Below are positions 25,677 through 34,117 of a stretch of DNA of 44,939 nt, in pieces. The stretch's first letter is position 1, and each line of letters opens with the position of its first letter. The position numbers and the translations under genes were made by a program. Origin of the DNA: Pelomonas sp046294815 (GTDB taxonomy: Bacteria; Pseudomonadota; Gammaproteobacteria; Burkholderiales; Burkholderiaceae_C); contig JBKBOJ010000019.1 in assembly GCA_046294815.1 (NCBI GenBank), positions 1 to 44,939 on the forward strand, in the 5' to 3' direction. Below the pieces are notes generated by a model. That model was not told the origin of the DNA. It did no database searches and saw nothing but the letters and a program-made list of their open reading frames with translations.

Positions 25677-26030
25677 ATGTCCCCTGCCATTCGACTGCCC
25701 GGTGCCAGCCTGGACGTGGTGCTGCCCGCGTTCAACGAGGCCGCCAAGCTGCCCGCGCGCTTCCCGCAGTTGAAGCGCGTGCTTGATTCGCTGAGCTGGC
25801 TGCTGCACCTGGCCATCAACGGCGTGACCGCCTTGAGCAGCCTGCCGCTGCGCATCTGGAGCTCCATCGGCGGTCTCGTCGCGCGCGCTGCGCTGGCCTA
25901 TGGCGGTTGGATCGTCATCGAGCAACTGCTGTCCATCGGCAGCATGGGCGGGCATGTCGGCCGCATCTTCGACGCGCTCAAGCAGCGGCCGCTCGACGTT
26001 GTCGCCCACGACACGGGCAAGCCGTCGTGA
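25677..26030 (+). pseudogene. Internally deleted GtrB-type glycosyltransferase remnant
   Basis: The 117-residue frame is a splice of two ends of a GT2 glycosyltransferase of the GtrB/DPM1-like family, normally about 310-330 residues. Residues 10-40 (LDVVLPAFNEAAKLP) are the N-terminal nucleotide-sugar strand. From about 43 it jumps to the C-terminal membrane part, LHLAINGVTALSSLPLRIWS and YGGWIVIEQLL, and ends GRIFDALKQRPLDVV, the family's typical tail. The DxD-containing catalytic middle, about 200 residues, is missing, yet the frame is intact. It therefore cannot be a working transferase; it might persist as a small membrane protein. It overlaps the YdjC gene by GTGA, the usual partner order. 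Confidence 0.7.
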
Positions 26031-26821
26031 CCTCCGCCCGCAGGCTGGCCGTTTGTGCGGATGACTACGGCCTGGGGCCGGCCATCGACCGCGGCATCCT
26101 GGCGTTGGCGGCGCATGGCCGCCTCACGGCGTTGAGTTGCCTCGTCACGCCGCCGCGCGGGGGGGCGCCCGGCCGCGCGCTGGCGGACTGCCCCGCAGCC
26201 GCGGGCCTGCACTTCAACCTGACCGAGGGCGAGCCGCTGAGCCGGTCGCTGCGCCGGCACTGGCCGCGCTTTCCCTCGCACCGCGAGCTGCTGGCCCGGG
26301 CCTGGCTGGGCCGCCTGCCCGCGGCGCAGCTGGCCGACGAGTTCCTGGCCCAGCTGCAGCGCTTCGACGCCGTCACTGGCCGTGCGCCAGCCTTCATCGA
26401 TGGCCATCAGCACGTCCACGCGCTGCCGGGTGTGCGGCCCCTCGTGCTGGCCGCCGCCCGCAGCCTGGGCCTGCCGCTGCGCAACACCGGCCGGGTGATC
26501 GGCCCGGGCTTCGCGTTCAAGCGCCGGGTCATCGAGGCCTGCGGCGGGCGCGCCCTGGCCGCCGAGATGCAGCGGCGCGGCCAGCCTGCGGCGCCGGCCC
26601 TGGTCGGCGTCTACGACTTCGACCCGCGGGCCGATTACCGCACCCTGGTGCGCGGCTGGCTGCGCAAGGCACCGGACGGGGGCTTGCTGTTCTGCCATCC
26701 GGCGCAGGGCGGGCCCGACCCGGGCGACGTCATCGCCGCCGCCCGGGCGCGGGAGATGGCCTATCTCGCCAGCGCCGCCTTCGTCGACGATCTGGCCGAG
26801 TTCGGCGTCAGGCTCGCCTGA
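26027..26821 (+). CDS. YdjC/ChbG family carbohydrate deacetylase
   Basis: Metal-dependent deacetylase family acting on N-acetylated sugars; relatives include ChbG and HpnK. The 264-residue product begins RRLAVCADDYGLGPAID, where the two Asp are metal ligand and base. It then shows LHFNLTEGEPLS and FIDGHQHVHALPGV (metal-binding His) and, near the end, LLFCHPAQGG. Start GTG 26027 overlaps the preceding stop (GTGA), so translation is coupled to the glycosyltransferase remnant. In other genomes the pair GtrB-like transferase and YdjC modifies lipid-linked sugars; here the partner is broken, so this enzyme may be orphaned or acts alone. Confidence 0.87.
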   Translation: MTSARRLAVCADDYGLGPAIDRGILALAAHGRLTALSCLVTPPRGGAPGRALADCPAAAGLHFNLTEGEPLSRSLRRHWPRFPSHRELLARAWLGRLPAAQLADEFLAQLQRFDAVTGRAPAFIDGHQHVHALPGVRPLVLAAARSLGLPLRNTGRVIGPGFAFKRRVIEACGGRALAAEMQRRGQPAAPALVGVYDFDPRADYRTLVRGWLRKAPDGGLLFCHPAQGGPDPGDVIAAARAREMAYLASAAFVDDLAEFGVRLA

Positions 26822-26966
26822 ACGCCCAGGCGCAGTTGGCCACGAAGCCGGCCAGCAGCACGACCAGGGTCATTGCGTGGAAGCGGCACCAGGCCGGCCA
26901 CCGGGGCGCGCGGTGGCCGAAGGTGTAAGCCTGCTTGGCCCAGCACGCCACCAGCGCCCCCAGCAT
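26808..26966 (-). CDS. Possible small membrane protein
   Basis: A minus-strand frame of 52 codons with strongly GC-biased third positions. It contains a hydrophobic start (MLGALVACWA), a basic middle (GHRAPRWPAWCRFHA) and a clear transmembrane stretch (MTLVVLLAGFVANCAWAF) ending RRA. It begins 58 bases after the cphA stop, in the same frame, and its end overlaps the ydjC 3' end by 14 bases. No ribosome site is obvious and the frame is open upstream to the cphA stop, so it could be the remnant of a longer gene. No family recognised. Confidence 0.35.
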   Translation of the reverse strand: MLGALVACWAKQAYTFGHRAPRWPAWCRFHAMTLVVLLAGFVANCAWAFRRA

Positions 26967-27023
26967 GGCGCCCGACGCGAGCCAGGGCGCCCAGTGCGCC
27001 GCATCCTCGCCAGGTGCCGCGGA

Positions 27024-29585
27024 TCAGCCTTGCGAGATGCGCCGGGCGAGGTGCGCCAGCGCCTCTTCCACCTGGTCCACCAGCACCAGGCACAGGTCGC
27101 CGGGCTGCAAGCGCGCCAGCGCGCGGTCGATGGCCAGGAACTCGCCGACCACCTCCTCCACATGGGTGGTGCGCGATGCGCCTTGCAGGCCGGCGCGCAG
27201 CAGCGCCACGACCTCGCCGGCCGCGCGGCCGCGCTGGCAGGCGTCTTCGTACAGGATGACGTCGTCGAAGGCCGTGCCGAGGATCTCCGTCTGGATGCGG
27301 ATGTCCTCGTCGCGCCGGTCGCCCGCGCCGCTGATGACGACGACGCGCTTGTTCGCCGGCATCGCGTTGACGGCGCTCACCAGCGCCTTCATCGCGTCGC
27401 CGTTGTGGCCGTAGTCGGCGATCACGGTCGCACCGCGGTAGTCCATCACGTTGAAGCGGCCGGGCGCGTTGTCGGCGTCGTTGGCGAAGCTGCCCGCGCC
27501 GCGGCGGATGGTGTCCCAGTCCAGCCCCGCGCCCCAGGCGGCGGCGACGGCGGCCATCGCGTTCTCGACCTGGAAGCCGATGGTGCCGCCGCGCGTCAGC
27601 GGGATGTCGCGCAGCGGGATGCTCTCGCGCCACACGCCCTGGGCGGCGACGATCTGGTCGCCGTCCACGTAGACGCAGCGCTTGCCCTGGGCGCGGTGCG
27701 TGGCCATCAGCGGGTGGTGGCGGTCAGCGGCGAAGAAGATCACCTGGCCGGGGCAGACCGCGGCCATGCCGGCTGTCAGCGGGTCGGCCGCGTTCAGCAC
27801 TGCGAAGCCGTTGGGTGCCACGTTCTGCACGATGACGCGCTTGACCAGCACGATGTCCTCGGCCGTGTGCAGGAAGTTCATGCCGAGGTGGTCGCCCGCG
27901 CCGATGTTGGTGACAACGGCCACCTGGCAGCGGTCGAAGCCGAGGCCTTCGCGCAGGATGCCGCCGCGGGCGGTCTCCAGCACGGCGGCCTCCACGTCAG
28001 GGTGCATCAGCACGTTGCGCGCGCTGCGCGGGCCGGAGCAGTCGCCGCTGTCGATTTGGCGGCCGTCGACGTAGACGCCGTCGGTGTTGGTCATGCCCAC
28101 CTTCAGGCCGCAGCTGGCGAACATGTGGGCGATCAGCCGCGTGACCGTGGTCTTGCCGTTGGTGCCGGTGACGGCGACGAGCGGGATGCGGCCGTCCTCG
28201 GCCTTGTTGCCGCTGCCGAACAGGTGGCTGATGATGGCCTCGCCGACGTTGCGGCCCTTGCCGAAGCTGGGGCTCAGGTGCATGCGCAGGCCCGGCGCGG
28301 CGTTCACCTCGACGATGCCGCCGTTGATCTCCTCCAGCGGGCGCAGCACGCTCTCGGCCACCACGTCCACGCCGCAGACATGCAGGCCCACGACCTGCGC
28401 CGCGGCGATGGCGCGGGCGGCCACTTCCGGATGCACGTCGTCGGTCACGTCGGTGGCGGTGCCGCCGGTGGACAGGTTGGCGTTGTTGCGCAGGATGACG
28501 CGCTGGCCCTTCTCGGGCACCGAGTCCGGCGTCAGGCCTTGCTGCGTCAGGCGGGCGACGGCGATGTCGTCGAAGCGGATCTTGGTCAGCGAGGTCGCAT
28601 GGCCGTCGCCGCGCTTGGGGTCGGCGTTGACCTTGTCGACCAGCTGCTTGACCGTGTGCTGGCCGTCGCCGATGACGTGCGGCGGGTCGCGACGCGCGGC
28701 GGCCACCAGCTTGTCGCCGATGACCAGCAGCCGGTAGTCGCCACCGGGCAGGAACTTCTCGACCATGACTTGGCCGATCTCGTCGGCCGCCTTGTAGGCC
28801 AGCTCCAGGCCTTCGCGGGTCGTCACATTGACCGTGACGCCCTTGCCCTGGTTGCCGTCCTGCGGCTTCACGACGACCGGCAGGCCGATCTCCTGGGCGA
28901 CGGCCCAGGCGTCGTCCACCGACTCGACCGGGCGGCCGACGGGAACCGGCACGCCGGCGGCCTGCAGCAGGCGCTTGCAGAGGTCCTTGTCCTGCGCGAT
29001 GGACTCGCTGACGGCGCTGGTCGCATCGACCTCGGCGGCCCAGATGCGGCGCTGCTTGGCTCCCCAGCCGAACTGCACCAGGCTGCCCTGGGTCAGGCGT
29101 CGGTAGGGAATGCCGCGCGCGATTGCCGCGTTGACGATGGCGCCGGTGGAGGGGCCCAGGCGGATGTCCTCGTCCAGCTCGCGCAGCTGGGCCAGCACGG
29201 CATCGGCATCGAACTCGCCGTCGTCCAGCGCCGCCTGCACGAGCTTGACCGCCTGCTCGAAGGCGAGGCGTCCCACGTCCTCCTCGCTGTACTCGATGAC
29301 GATCTGGTAGGTGCCTGCCGCGGGCGTCACATGGGTCTGGCTGAAGCTGACTGGGCAGCCGGCCTGGGCCTGCAGGGCCAGCGCCGCCTGCTCCAGCACC
29401 TGGGCCAGCGATGCATCGGCGCGCAGCTCGCCGATGGTGGGGAAGCGCTGGCGCAGGCGCTGCTCGAAGCCGGGCAGGCGTTCCAGCGAGCGCTCGGCCT
29501 GGCTGCAATGCACGACGGCCTCGATGGCCGTGTGGCGGCTCCACATGTTCGGGCCGCGCAGCGCGCGGATGCGGGAAACGTCCAT
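27024..29585 (-). CDS. cphA: Cyanophycin synthetase (CphA1 type)
   Basis: Non-ribosomal ATP-dependent polymerase that builds cyanophycin, a poly-aspartate backbone with arginine side chains, as a cytoplasmic nitrogen and carbon store. The 853-residue product has the N-terminal domain with LRGPNMW. An ATP-grasp domain follows (about 215-470; KPQDGNQGKGVTVNV, EVNAAPGLRMH). The Mur-ligase-like domain has an intact P-loop GTNGKTT (about 474-480), ETARGGILREGLGFD, NAPGRFNV and DYGHNGDA. Both activities, Asp addition and Arg addition, look complete. It lies 12 bases after the cphA paralogue. No cyanophycinase or isoaspartyl dipeptidase is in the window. Confidence 0.95.
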   Translation of the reverse strand: MDVSRIRALRGPNMWSRHTAIEAVVHCSQAERSLERLPGFEQRLRQRFPTIGELRADASLAQVLEQAALALQAQAGCPVSFSQTHVTPAAGTYQIVIEYSEEDVGRLAFEQAVKLVQAALDDGEFDADAVLAQLRELDEDIRLGPSTGAIVNAAIARGIPYRRLTQGSLVQFGWGAKQRRIWAAEVDATSAVSESIAQDKDLCKRLLQAAGVPVPVGRPVESVDDAWAVAQEIGLPVVVKPQDGNQGKGVTVNVTTREGLELAYKAADEIGQVMVEKFLPGGDYRLLVIGDKLVAAARRDPPHVIGDGQHTVKQLVDKVNADPKRGDGHATSLTKIRFDDIAVARLTQQGLTPDSVPEKGQRVILRNNANLSTGGTATDVTDDVHPEVAARAIAAAQVVGLHVCGVDVVAESVLRPLEEINGGIVEVNAAPGLRMHLSPSFGKGRNVGEAIISHLFGSGNKAEDGRIPLVAVTGTNGKTTVTRLIAHMFASCGLKVGMTNTDGVYVDGRQIDSGDCSGPRSARNVLMHPDVEAAVLETARGGILREGLGFDRCQVAVVTNIGAGDHLGMNFLHTAEDIVLVKRVIVQNVAPNGFAVLNAADPLTAGMAAVCPGQVIFFAADRHHPLMATHRAQGKRCVYVDGDQIVAAQGVWRESIPLRDIPLTRGGTIGFQVENAMAAVAAAWGAGLDWDTIRRGAGSFANDADNAPGRFNVMDYRGATVIADYGHNGDAMKALVSAVNAMPANKRVVVISGAGDRRDEDIRIQTEILGTAFDDVILYEDACQRGRAAGEVVALLRAGLQGASRTTHVEEVVGEFLAIDRALARLQPGDLCLVLVDQVEEALAHLARRISQG

Positions 29586-29597
29586 GTCGTTGTCTTG

Positions 29598-31772
29598 TTA
29601 TGCGAGGTGGAGTTCGGGGACGAAGGTGTCCATGCCGGCGGCGATCAGCTCGGGTGAGATGCCCAGCGCCCAGGCCGCGGCCACGGCGGCCAGCAGCGTG
29701 GCGGCATCGGTGGTCCCGGTGCCGAAGCGCTGCAGCAGCGCGTCGAGGTTGGCGCCAGGCGTCTCGGCCGGCCCCTGGGCCAGCACGGCGGCGCCGCCGC
29801 GCAGGAAGACCGCCCGGCCGCCGCGCTCGCGGTGCTGGCGGATGGCGTCCAGCGTGCCATCCTCGGCGTAGAAGACGACCTCGCCGTCGCTGAGCTCGGC
29901 CATGTCGACCAGGCGCGGATGGGCCGCATGCAGCACGCTGGCGCCGTCGCTGAGCACCACGTCGACCTGGGTGCGCAGCACCTTGTAGAGCTGATCGGTG
30001 TCTTGCACGTCGTAGTCGGCCAGCGCTGCGATGCCGTCCAGGTCGGTGACCACGCCCACCAGCGCGCGGTCGTAGGCCAGGCCGTCGCGCAGGATGGATT
30101 GGGCATCGTTCTCGACCACCACGGCGTTGACACCGCGGTTCATCAGCAGGCGGTGGGCGGCGTCCCAGCGGGCGCTGTCGGTCTTCTCGACGCGGCGGGT
30201 GCCCAGGAACAAGCCGTCCCTGCAGGCCAGACCCACGTGAAGACCGTTTAGGTGCAGCAGCCAGGCGACCAGGCGGGCGATCTGGCTGCCGCCGCGCGAG
30301 CCGGCCACGCCCACGATGGGAATGCGGCCGTTCTCGTCGGGCGCGAACAGGTGGTCGATGATGGCCTGGCCCACCGGCTGGGGCGCGCCGCCGGCGGGCT
30401 TGAGGTGCATCAGCAGGCCGGGGCCGGCGTTGACCTCCACGATGGCGCCGCCGGTCTCGGCCAGCGGCCTGGCGATGTCGTCGGTGACCAGGTCCACGCC
30501 GGCGATGTCCAGGCCCACGGTGCGGGCGGCCAGCGACACGGCATGGGCCACCTCGGGGTGGACCTCGGGTGTGCAGTCGATGGCGACGTTGCCATTGCGC
30601 TGGATCAGCACGGCCTTGCCCGCAGGCGGCACGGATTCGGGCGTGAAGCCCTGGCGCTGCAGGTCCAGCAGCACGACGGGGTCCTCGCCGAGGATGATCT
30701 TGTTGAGCGGAAAATCCTCGGTCAGGCCGCGACGCGGGTCGGTGTTGATCTGCAGGTCGATGAGCTGGGCGACGGTGTGCTGGCCGTCGCCGTGGATCCA
30801 TGCCGCCTCGCCGCGTGCGGCCGCGACGACCTGCCCGCCGACGACCAGCAAGCGATGCTCGTTGCCGCGGATGTAGCGCTCCACCAGCACCGACGAGCCC
30901 TCGGCTTCTGCCAGCGCGAAGGCGGCGGCGCAGTCGGCCTCGGTGGAGATGTCCAGCGTGACGCCACGGCCATGGTTGCCGTCGCTGGGTTTGATGACGA
31001 CCGGCAGGCCGAGGTCCTGCGCGGCCTCCCAGGCCTCGGCGGCGCTCTTGACCTCCTGGCCCTCGGGCACCGGCACGCCCACGGCCTTGAGAAGGGTCTT
31101 GGTCAGGTCCTTGTCGCCGGCAATGCCTTCGGCGATTGCGCTGGTCATGTCGGTCTCGGCCGTCCAGATGCGGCGTTGGCGTGCGCCATGACCCAACTGC
31201 ACCAGGTTGCCGTCGTTGAGCCGGATGTGCGGGATGCGGCGGTCGGTCGCGGCGGCGACGATGGCTGCGGTGGACGGGCCCAGGTAGCAGTCGTCCAGTT
31301 TGTCGCGCACGCGGGCCACGGCGGCGGGCACGTCGAAGGGCTCGTCGTTGATCATGGCCATGATCAGCGCATGGCCCTCGGCCAGCGCGGTGCGGGCCAC
31401 CTGCTCGTCGCGGGCGCGGAACACCATGCGGTAGACGCCACGCTGGCTGGTGGAGCGTGTCTGGCCGAAGCCGGTGGGCATGCCCGCCAGGTTCAGCAAC
31501 TCGATGACGATGTGCTCCAGCACATGGCCCATCCAGGTGCCGTCGCGCAGCCGTTCGATGAAGCCGCCGCGCTCGCCGACGCCGCAGTGGTGCTCGATCA
31601 GCGCGGGCAGCGCGGCGGTCAGGCGGTCGTTGAAGCCGGGCAGCAGGTTGGAGGGGTAGTCCTCCAGCTCGCCCAGGTCCAGCCAGACTTCCAGCACCGG
31701 CCGGTAGGTCCACATGTTGGGGCCGCGCAGGTAGTTGATGCGCAGCAGGCGGATGTCGTTCTTCTTGCTCAT
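29598..31772 (-). CDS. Cyanophycin synthetase paralogue with degenerate Mur ligase domain (CphA2/CphA'-like)
   Basis: The 724-residue paralogue of the downstream cphA. N-terminal LRGPNMW and GHVLEHIVIELLNLAGMP. The ATP-grasp region is well kept (KPSDGNHGRGVTLDI, EVNAGPGLLMHLKP). The Mur-ligase P-loop, however, reads GSRGGSQ (about residue 490), where cphA has GTNGKTT. The invariant Lys is lost and the C-terminal part is about 130 residues shorter overall. This pattern resembles CphA2, which polymerises beta-Asp-Arg dipeptides using one active site, and the CphA' of other betaproteobacteria. First gene of the two-gene operon, divergent from the ABC transporter. Dipeptide condensation is inference. 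Confidence 0.88.
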   Translation of the reverse strand: MSKKNDIRLLRINYLRGPNMWTYRPVLEVWLDLGELEDYPSNLLPGFNDRLTAALPALIEHHCGVGERGGFIERLRDGTWMGHVLEHIVIELLNLAGMPTGFGQTRSTSQRGVYRMVFRARDEQVARTALAEGHALIMAMINDEPFDVPAAVARVRDKLDDCYLGPSTAAIVAAATDRRIPHIRLNDGNLVQLGHGARQRRIWTAETDMTSAIAEGIAGDKDLTKTLLKAVGVPVPEGQEVKSAAEAWEAAQDLGLPVVIKPSDGNHGRGVTLDISTEADCAAAFALAEAEGSSVLVERYIRGNEHRLLVVGGQVVAAARGEAAWIHGDGQHTVAQLIDLQINTDPRRGLTEDFPLNKIILGEDPVVLLDLQRQGFTPESVPPAGKAVLIQRNGNVAIDCTPEVHPEVAHAVSLAARTVGLDIAGVDLVTDDIARPLAETGGAIVEVNAGPGLLMHLKPAGGAPQPVGQAIIDHLFAPDENGRIPIVGVAGSRGGSQIARLVAWLLHLNGLHVGLACRDGLFLGTRRVEKTDSARWDAAHRLLMNRGVNAVVVENDAQSILRDGLAYDRALVGVVTDLDGIAALADYDVQDTDQLYKVLRTQVDVVLSDGASVLHAAHPRLVDMAELSDGEVVFYAEDGTLDAIRQHRERGGRAVFLRGGAAVLAQGPAETPGANLDALLQRFGTGTTDAATLLAAVAAAWALGISPELIAAGMDTFVPELHLA

Positions 31773-31861
31773 GAGGTGGGGGATTGGCCCTGGGAAGCGC
31801 GGGAGATTGTGCGCCCAGTCATGGCGGAGAATCGCCGGCTGCCTGTCGACTCAACAACAAA
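31773..31861. promoter_or_regulatory. Divergent control region of the cyanophycin cluster
   Basis: The 89 bases between the divergent cphA paralogue and the ABC transporter gene must hold both promoters. GGCG, GAGAAT, CGCC (about 31825-31838) forms a short inverted repeat around a possible plus-strand -10 GAGAAT. The minus strand is TTGTTG-rich near the transporter start. No known regulator site is recognisable, and neither start has a strong ribosome site. Confidence 0.4.
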
Positions 31862-34117
31862 ATGCAAGACCTTCCTCCCGTCGAAGCGACCCATCCGCAA
31901 ACCGCCGCCTTGCGGGGGCGGCTCCTGGCTGGCGAGAACGTCGTGGCGGTGCTGGAGGTTGACCTGGACGGACAGGGGCGCTTCGGCCAGGGCCTGATTG
32001 CGTTGACGAATTCACGCCTGCTGTCCTTCGAGCCGGCGTCCGGCTGCTGGAGCGAGTTCGCGCTGGCGCCGGGGCTGGCCCTGCGGCTGAGCGACCACGG
32101 CGGCCTGGCTTTCCTGGAGCTGTGCGACACGCAGCGGCGCCTCGCGCGCTGGCGCTTCACGCTGGCCTGCAACCCTGCGGCCGTGCGCTTCGTGGATGCC
32201 TTCGAGCGCGAAGTGCAGCGGCTGTCGGGCCAGGTGGTGCCAGCGGACGACGAAGCGGGCGAGGACGCCGACTTCGACTTCGGCGAGACCAGCGCGCCGC
32301 CCAGCACCTGGGTGCTGCTGCGTCTGTGGCGCTTCGCCAAGCCCTACCAGGGCCAGTTGCTGCTGGGGTTTGCGCTGATGCTGGGCGCGACCGGCGCCAC
32401 GCTGGTGTCGCCCTACCTGACCATGCCGCTGGTGGACCAGGTGCTGATCCCGTTCCAGAACGGCCAGGCCATCGACACCCGGCTGGTCATGCTGCTGCTC
32501 AGCGGGCTGCTGGGCGCGGCGCTGGTGTCCTGGGTGCTGGGCTGGGCCAAGACCTATCTGCTGGCGCTGGTGTCCGAGCGCATCGCCGCCGACCTGCGCA
32601 CGTCGACCTTCGAGCACCTGCTGGGGCTGTCGCTGGAGTATTTCGGCAATAAGCGCACCGGCGACCTGATGGCGCGCATCGGCTCGGAGACCGACCGCAT
32701 CAGCGTGTTCCTGAGCCTGCATGCGCTGGACTTCATCACCGACGTGCTGATGCTGGGCATGACGGCCATCATCCTGTTCAGCATCCACCCCGGCCTGGCG
32801 CTGGCGACGCTGGTGCCGCTGCCCTTCATCGCCTGGCTGATCCACCTGGTGCGCGACCGGCTGCGCACCGGTTTCGAGAAGATCGACCGCGTGTGGGGCG
32901 AGGTCACCAACGTGCTGGCCGACACCATCCCCGGCATTCGCGTCGTCAAGGCCTTCGCGCAGGAGGCGCGCGAGGCGCGGCGCTTCAAGGACGCCAATGC
33001 CAACAACCTGCAGGTCAACGACCGCCTCAACAAGACCTGGAGCCTGTTCGCGCCCACGGTGGCGCTGCTGACCGAGATGGGGCTGCTGGTGGTGTGGGGC
33101 GTGGGCATCTGGCTGATTGCGCACCAGAGCATCACGGTGGGTGTGCTGACAGCCTTCCTGGCTTATATCGGCCGCTTCTACTCGCGGCTGGATTCCATGA
33201 GCCGCATCGTCTCCGTCACGCAGAAGGCCGCGGCCGGCGCCAAGCGCATCTTCGACATCCTGGACCATGTCTCCAACGTGCCCGACCCGGTCAACCCGCA
33301 GCCGTTCGAGAACGTCAGGGGCGCGATCTCGCTGCAGGGGGTCAACTTCCGCTACGGCTCGCGCTCGGTCATTCGCAACCTGAACCTGGACATCCGCCCG
33401 GGCGAGATGGTGGGCCTGGTGGGCCATAGCGGCTCGGGCAAGAGCACGCTGGTCAACCTGATCTGCCGCTTCTACGATGTCACCGAAGGCGCCATCAAGG
33501 TCGACGGCGTGGACCTGCGTCGCGTCAAGGTGAGCGACTACCGCCGCCATATCGGCCTGGTGCTGCAGGAGCCCTTTTTGTTCTTCGGCACCATCGCCGA
33601 GAACATCGCCTACGGCAAGCCCGGGGCCACCCGCGAGGAGATCGTCGCCGCCGCGCGCGCCGCCCATGCGCACGAGTTCATCCTGCGCCTGCCGCATGGC
33701 TACGACAGCCTGGTGGGCGAGCGCGGCCAGGGTCTGTCAGGCGGCGAGCGCCAGCGCATCTCCATCGCCCGCGCGCTGCTGATCGACCCGGCCATCCTGA
33801 TCCTGGACGAGGCCACCAGCGCGGTCGACACCGAAACCGAGAAGGAGATTCAGCGTGCGCTGGACAACCTGGTCAAGGGTCGCACGACGATTGCGATCGC
33901 CCACCGGCTGTCCACGCTGCGCAAGGCCGATCGACTGGTGGTGATGGACCGCGGCGAGATCGTCGAGCTGGGGCCGCACGACGAGCTGATCGCCCGGCAA
34001 GGCCATTACTGGCGGCTGTGGGAGGCCCAGGCCCGGCGCGTCGACGCCGAGGCCGGCGATGACGGTGGCCTGATGGTCGTGGCGCCCAACCCCAATGCCC
34101 ACACGGTGAACGCATGA
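31862..34117 (+). CDS. Cyanophycin-associated ABC transporter (fused permease-ATPase)
   Basis: The 751-residue half-transporter of the exporter type. Residues 1-130 form a soluble domain (VAVLEVDLDGQGRFGQGLIAL, TNSRLLSFEP) with a beta-rich, PH-like look. An acidic linker (about 130-146) leads to six membrane helices (155-460) and an ATPase domain with Walker A GHSGSGKS (about 521), signature LSGGE (about 626), Walker B ILILDEATSAVD and IAHRLS. Members beside cph genes are, as I recall, named cyanophycin metabolism-associated; no substrate is known. I start at ATG 31862 because the longer frame adds an unrelated 26 residues. The stop overlaps the DUF1854 gene. Confidence 0.9.
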   Translation: MQDLPPVEATHPQTAALRGRLLAGENVVAVLEVDLDGQGRFGQGLIALTNSRLLSFEPASGCWSEFALAPGLALRLSDHGGLAFLELCDTQRRLARWRFTLACNPAAVRFVDAFEREVQRLSGQVVPADDEAGEDADFDFGETSAPPSTWVLLRLWRFAKPYQGQLLLGFALMLGATGATLVSPYLTMPLVDQVLIPFQNGQAIDTRLVMLLLSGLLGAALVSWVLGWAKTYLLALVSERIAADLRTSTFEHLLGLSLEYFGNKRTGDLMARIGSETDRISVFLSLHALDFITDVLMLGMTAIILFSIHPGLALATLVPLPFIAWLIHLVRDRLRTGFEKIDRVWGEVTNVLADTIPGIRVVKAFAQEAREARRFKDANANNLQVNDRLNKTWSLFAPTVALLTEMGLLVVWGVGIWLIAHQSITVGVLTAFLAYIGRFYSRLDSMSRIVSVTQKAAAGAKRIFDILDHVSNVPDPVNPQPFENVRGAISLQGVNFRYGSRSVIRNLNLDIRPGEMVGLVGHSGSGKSTLVNLICRFYDVTEGAIKVDGVDLRRVKVSDYRRHIGLVLQEPFLFFGTIAENIAYGKPGATREEIVAAARAAHAHEFILRLPHGYDSLVGERGQGLSGGERQRISIARALLIDPAILILDEATSAVDTETEKEIQRALDNLVKGRTTIAIAHRLSTLRKADRLVVMDRGEIVELGPHDELIARQGHYWRLWEAQARRVDAEAGDDGGLMVVAPNPNAHTVNA

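Noticed and set aside
26877..31713. Long open frames on both strands across the two cyanophycin synthetase genes
   Set aside because: They show low-complexity Arg/Gly/His composition and are frame shadows of the two clear cphA-family genes.
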